Of a DNA stretch of 5,404 nt, positions 4,696 to 5,404 are shown piece by piece; the stretch's first letter is position 1; each line of letters starts with the position of its first letter. The DNA lies in contig JACPKO010000048.1 in assembly GCA_016186985.1 (NCBI GenBank), forward strand, positions 1-5,404, given 5' to 3'. Source of the stretch: Candidatus Daviesbacteria bacterium (GTDB lineage: Bacteria; Patescibacteriota; Microgenomatia; Daviesbacterales; UBA10151). A model generated the notes under the pieces. That model saw nothing but the letters and a program-made list of their open reading frames with translations, did not search any database and was not told where the DNA came from. The translations under genes were made by a program, and so were the position numbers.

Positions 4696-4901
4696 ACTTA
4701 GAACTATTTGGTTTTACATTATCAACTCTTGGGGAACTATGTATCGGCTATTCGGTACTTCGGGTTCATAACCAGGTCAGTAAGGACCATCGGATTGGTT
4801 CAAATGTTTTAGGCGAAATGAAAAGAGAGAAAAGATTGGTTTTTCTGGGAATAATTTTGATTCTTATTGGTTTTGTTCTGCAATTTAGTTCCAAGACATA
4901 A
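4692..4901 (+). CDS. Two-helix membrane protein, function unknown (69 aa)
   Basis: A small membrane protein that I cannot name. Two hydrophobic segments (about 3-23, with L16, C17 and G19; and 49-65, FLGIILILIGFVLQF) are joined by a polar, basic loop (24-48, with R24, K31, R34, K44, R45, K47 and R48). By the positive-inside rule both ends would face outward and the loop the cytoplasm. Its ATG shares four bases (ATGA) with the stop of the epimerase gene and has no ribosome binding site, so it is translationally coupled to it. It is the last plus-strand gene before the hairpin cluster, and its TAA lies within the left copy of the 9-base direct repeat. Confidence 0.7.
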   Translation: MNLELFGFTLSTLGELCIGYSVLRVHNQVSKDHRIGSNVLGEMKREKRLVFLGIILILIGFVLQFSSKT

Positions 4902-4906
4902 ATACT
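4898..4906 (+). repeat. Left copy of 9-bp direct repeat ATAAATACT
   Basis: ATAAATACT here recurs exactly at 5040-5048, on the other side of the hairpin cluster. The copy contains the TAA stop of the two-helix membrane protein gene. The layout suggests a target-site duplication, though an AT-rich 9-mer pair can also arise by chance. Confidence 0.5.
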
Positions 4907-4919
4907 CTCATATGAAGCT

Positions 4920-4937
4920 CCACGGCTAAAGCCGTGG
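4920..4937. repeat. Hairpin 1 (CCACGGC/GCCGTGG)
   Basis: A perfect 7-bp stem, CCACGGC (4920-4926) with GCCGTGG (4931-4937), closes a TAAA loop. No T-run follows on either strand, so it is not a terminator by itself. Its design matches hairpin 4. Confidence 0.85.
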
Positions 4938-4948
4938 TATCTTCTATC

Positions 4949-4970
4949 ACAGCTTCACAGTAAAAGCTGT
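4949..4970. repeat. Hairpin 2 (ACAGCTT/AAGCTGT)
   Basis: A 7-bp stem, ACAGCTT (4949-4955) with AAGCTGT (4964-4970), encloses an 8-base loop. An alternative pairing uses AGCTG (4965-4969) with CAGCT (4972-4976), so the stretch could switch between folds. Confidence 0.6.
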
Positions 4971-4978
4971 TCAGCTGA

Positions 4979-4995
4979 TTCCGCCTTCGGCGGAA
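4979..4995. repeat. Hairpin 3 (TTCCGCC/GGCGGAA)
   Basis: The 17 bases TTCCGCCTTCGGCGGAA form a 7-bp perfect stem around the loop TTC. It is GC-rich against the local background and shares the CTTCGG core with the palindrome inside merA (2418-2449). Confidence 0.85.
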
Positions 4996-5006
4996 GAAGC
5001 ATTCAT

Positions 5007-5028
5007 CCACGAGTGAACTCGTGGTTTT
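5007..5028 (+). terminator. Hairpin 4 with T-run, likely terminator of the plus-strand operon
   Basis: CCACGAG (5007-5013) pairs with CTCGTGG (5018-5024) around the loop TGAA and is followed at once by TTTT (5025-5028) and further T-rich sequence. This is a plausible intrinsic terminator for transcripts from the mer-like operon. It is also the last hairpin of the possible mobile element, so the element may supply the terminator. Confidence 0.6.
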
Positions 5029-5039
5029 CTGCTTTTGCT

Positions 5040-5048
5040 ATAAATACT
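5040..5048 (+). repeat. Right copy of 9-bp direct repeat ATAAATACT
   Basis: Exact copy of the repeat at 4898-4906, placed just after the hairpin cluster and two bases before the stop codon of the facing DUF3179 gene. Confidence 0.5.
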
Positions 5049-5050
5049 TT

Positions 5051-5404
5051 TTACTGATAAAGCTCAGTATCCGGATGAAAGGCTGCCCAGGCAAACCAGA
5101 ATAACCTTATGGGAATGATTTTTTCATTAGTTTGTAGATTTACTACCTCAATCTCTCCAGAATCTTTCCTTGTTAACCTGATAGGTACTCCACCTACACT
5201 ATCTTCAATTATTTTTTGTTTTTCAAATACACTCTCCGGATAGGCTTTAGATTTACCATTAAGCTCTACTCCATAAACTATTGTTTTGATTTGCAAACTT
5301 TTATCTAGCCCTTTTACTCCAAACAGTAACTGGTCATCCTGTTCATAAGTTCCATAGGGGTATTGGCCGTAATCTCTGGCATGACCTGTATCTCTGGATA
5401 AAAC
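5051..5404 (-). CDS. DUF3179-type protein, C-terminal part only
   Basis: The reading frame is open to the right edge, so the gene continues outside; 117 residues plus TAA are visible. The first visible residues, VLSRDTGHARDYGQYPYGTY, match the conserved LSxDTGHxRDYGxDPYxxY stretch of DUF3179 proteins. The continuation (LLFGVKGLDKSLQIKTIVYG, then NGKSKAYP, VGGVPIRL and the end FWFAWAAFHPDTELYQ) also follows that family's C-terminal pattern. The biochemical role of DUF3179 is not established. An internal TTG at 5296 could be mistaken for a start, but the homology clearly extends upstream of it. The gene converges on the mer-like operon and ends next to the direct repeat at 5040-5048. The N-terminal half, including any signal peptide, cannot be judged. 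Confidence 0.85.
   Translation of the reverse strand, partial: VLSRDTGHARDYGQYPYGTYEQDDQLLFGVKGLDKSLQIKTIVYGVELNGKSKAYPESVFEKQKIIEDSVGGVPIRLTRKDSGEIEVVNLQTNEKIIPIRLFWFAWAAFHPDTELYQ

Larger units (their letters stand above)
4907..5039. mobile_element. Possible non-autonomous hairpin element (MITE/REP-like)
   Basis: 133 bases with no plausible gene, packed with four hairpins and bounded by exact 9-base direct repeats. The first and last hairpins have the same design, CCACG-rich 7-bp stems with 4-base loops (TAAA and TGAA), and each has a short outer stem of its own: GAAG (4914-4917)/CTTC (4941-4944), and AAGCA (4997-5001)/TGCTT (5030-5034). The ends have no convincing long terminal inverted repeat. 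The hairpins recall REP sequences and the end hairpins of IS200/IS605-type elements, but that class makes no target duplication, so the type is unsettled. The cluster sits between convergent genes, a common place for such repeats. Confidence 0.5.

Noticed and set aside
4916..5034. CRISPR array
   Set aside because: The palindromic units differ in sequence and spacing and there are no repeated units with unique spacers; they are separate hairpins.
1..5404. tRNA or rRNA genes and riboswitches
   Set aside because: No cloverleaf, conserved rRNA stretch or known riboswitch core was seen by eye on either strand.

Overview
The window reads as an AT-rich bacterial chromosome fragment with tightly packed small genes and the standard code (TGA and TAA both end genes). 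The palindromic repeats, one of which encodes PSFAKASEGK inside a gene, plus many small unrecognised proteins, recall Candidate Phyla Radiation (Patescibacteria) genomes. That assignment is from memory of such genomes and is tentative.

Layout. Left part, minus strand, read from about 1573 down to 1: two small Cys-containing proteins (1304-1573 and 1026-1292), a doubtful 60-residue ORF (824-1006), a HAD-family hydrolase (146-814), and the N-terminus of a Crp/Fnr-type regulator cut by the window edge (1-153). Middle and right, plus strand: a mercury-resistance-like unit. A near-consensus promoter (TTGACA, 17 bp, TATTAT) overlaps a palindromic operator. It drives an ArsR/SmtB-type repressor (1684-1989), a six-codon mini-ORF MCPNCG with the strongest ribosome binding site of the region, a mercuric reductase (2033-3469), a small exported protein (3487-3732), a 64-residue CxxC protein (3777-3971), an NAD(P)H-hydrate epimerase domain protein (3976-4695) and a two-helix membrane protein (4692-4901). 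The unit ends in a 133-bp cluster of four hairpins flanked by a 9-bp direct repeat. Facing it on the minus strand is the C-terminal part of a DUF3179 protein cut by the right edge.

How it may work. The ArsR-type protein probably represses its own promoter and is released by a thiophilic metal. MerA would reduce Hg(II) to Hg(0) with NADPH, and the epimerase could repair damaged NAD(P)H. No merT, merP, merC or merB is visible, so uptake and organomercury cleavage are unexplained here. The most unusual points are the MCPNCG mini-ORF ahead of merA, the palindromic repeat inserted in frame in merA, the loss of one of the two MerA active-site tyrosines, the exported protein downstream of merA, the divergent Cys-rich gene pair, and the hairpin cluster with possible target-site duplication.
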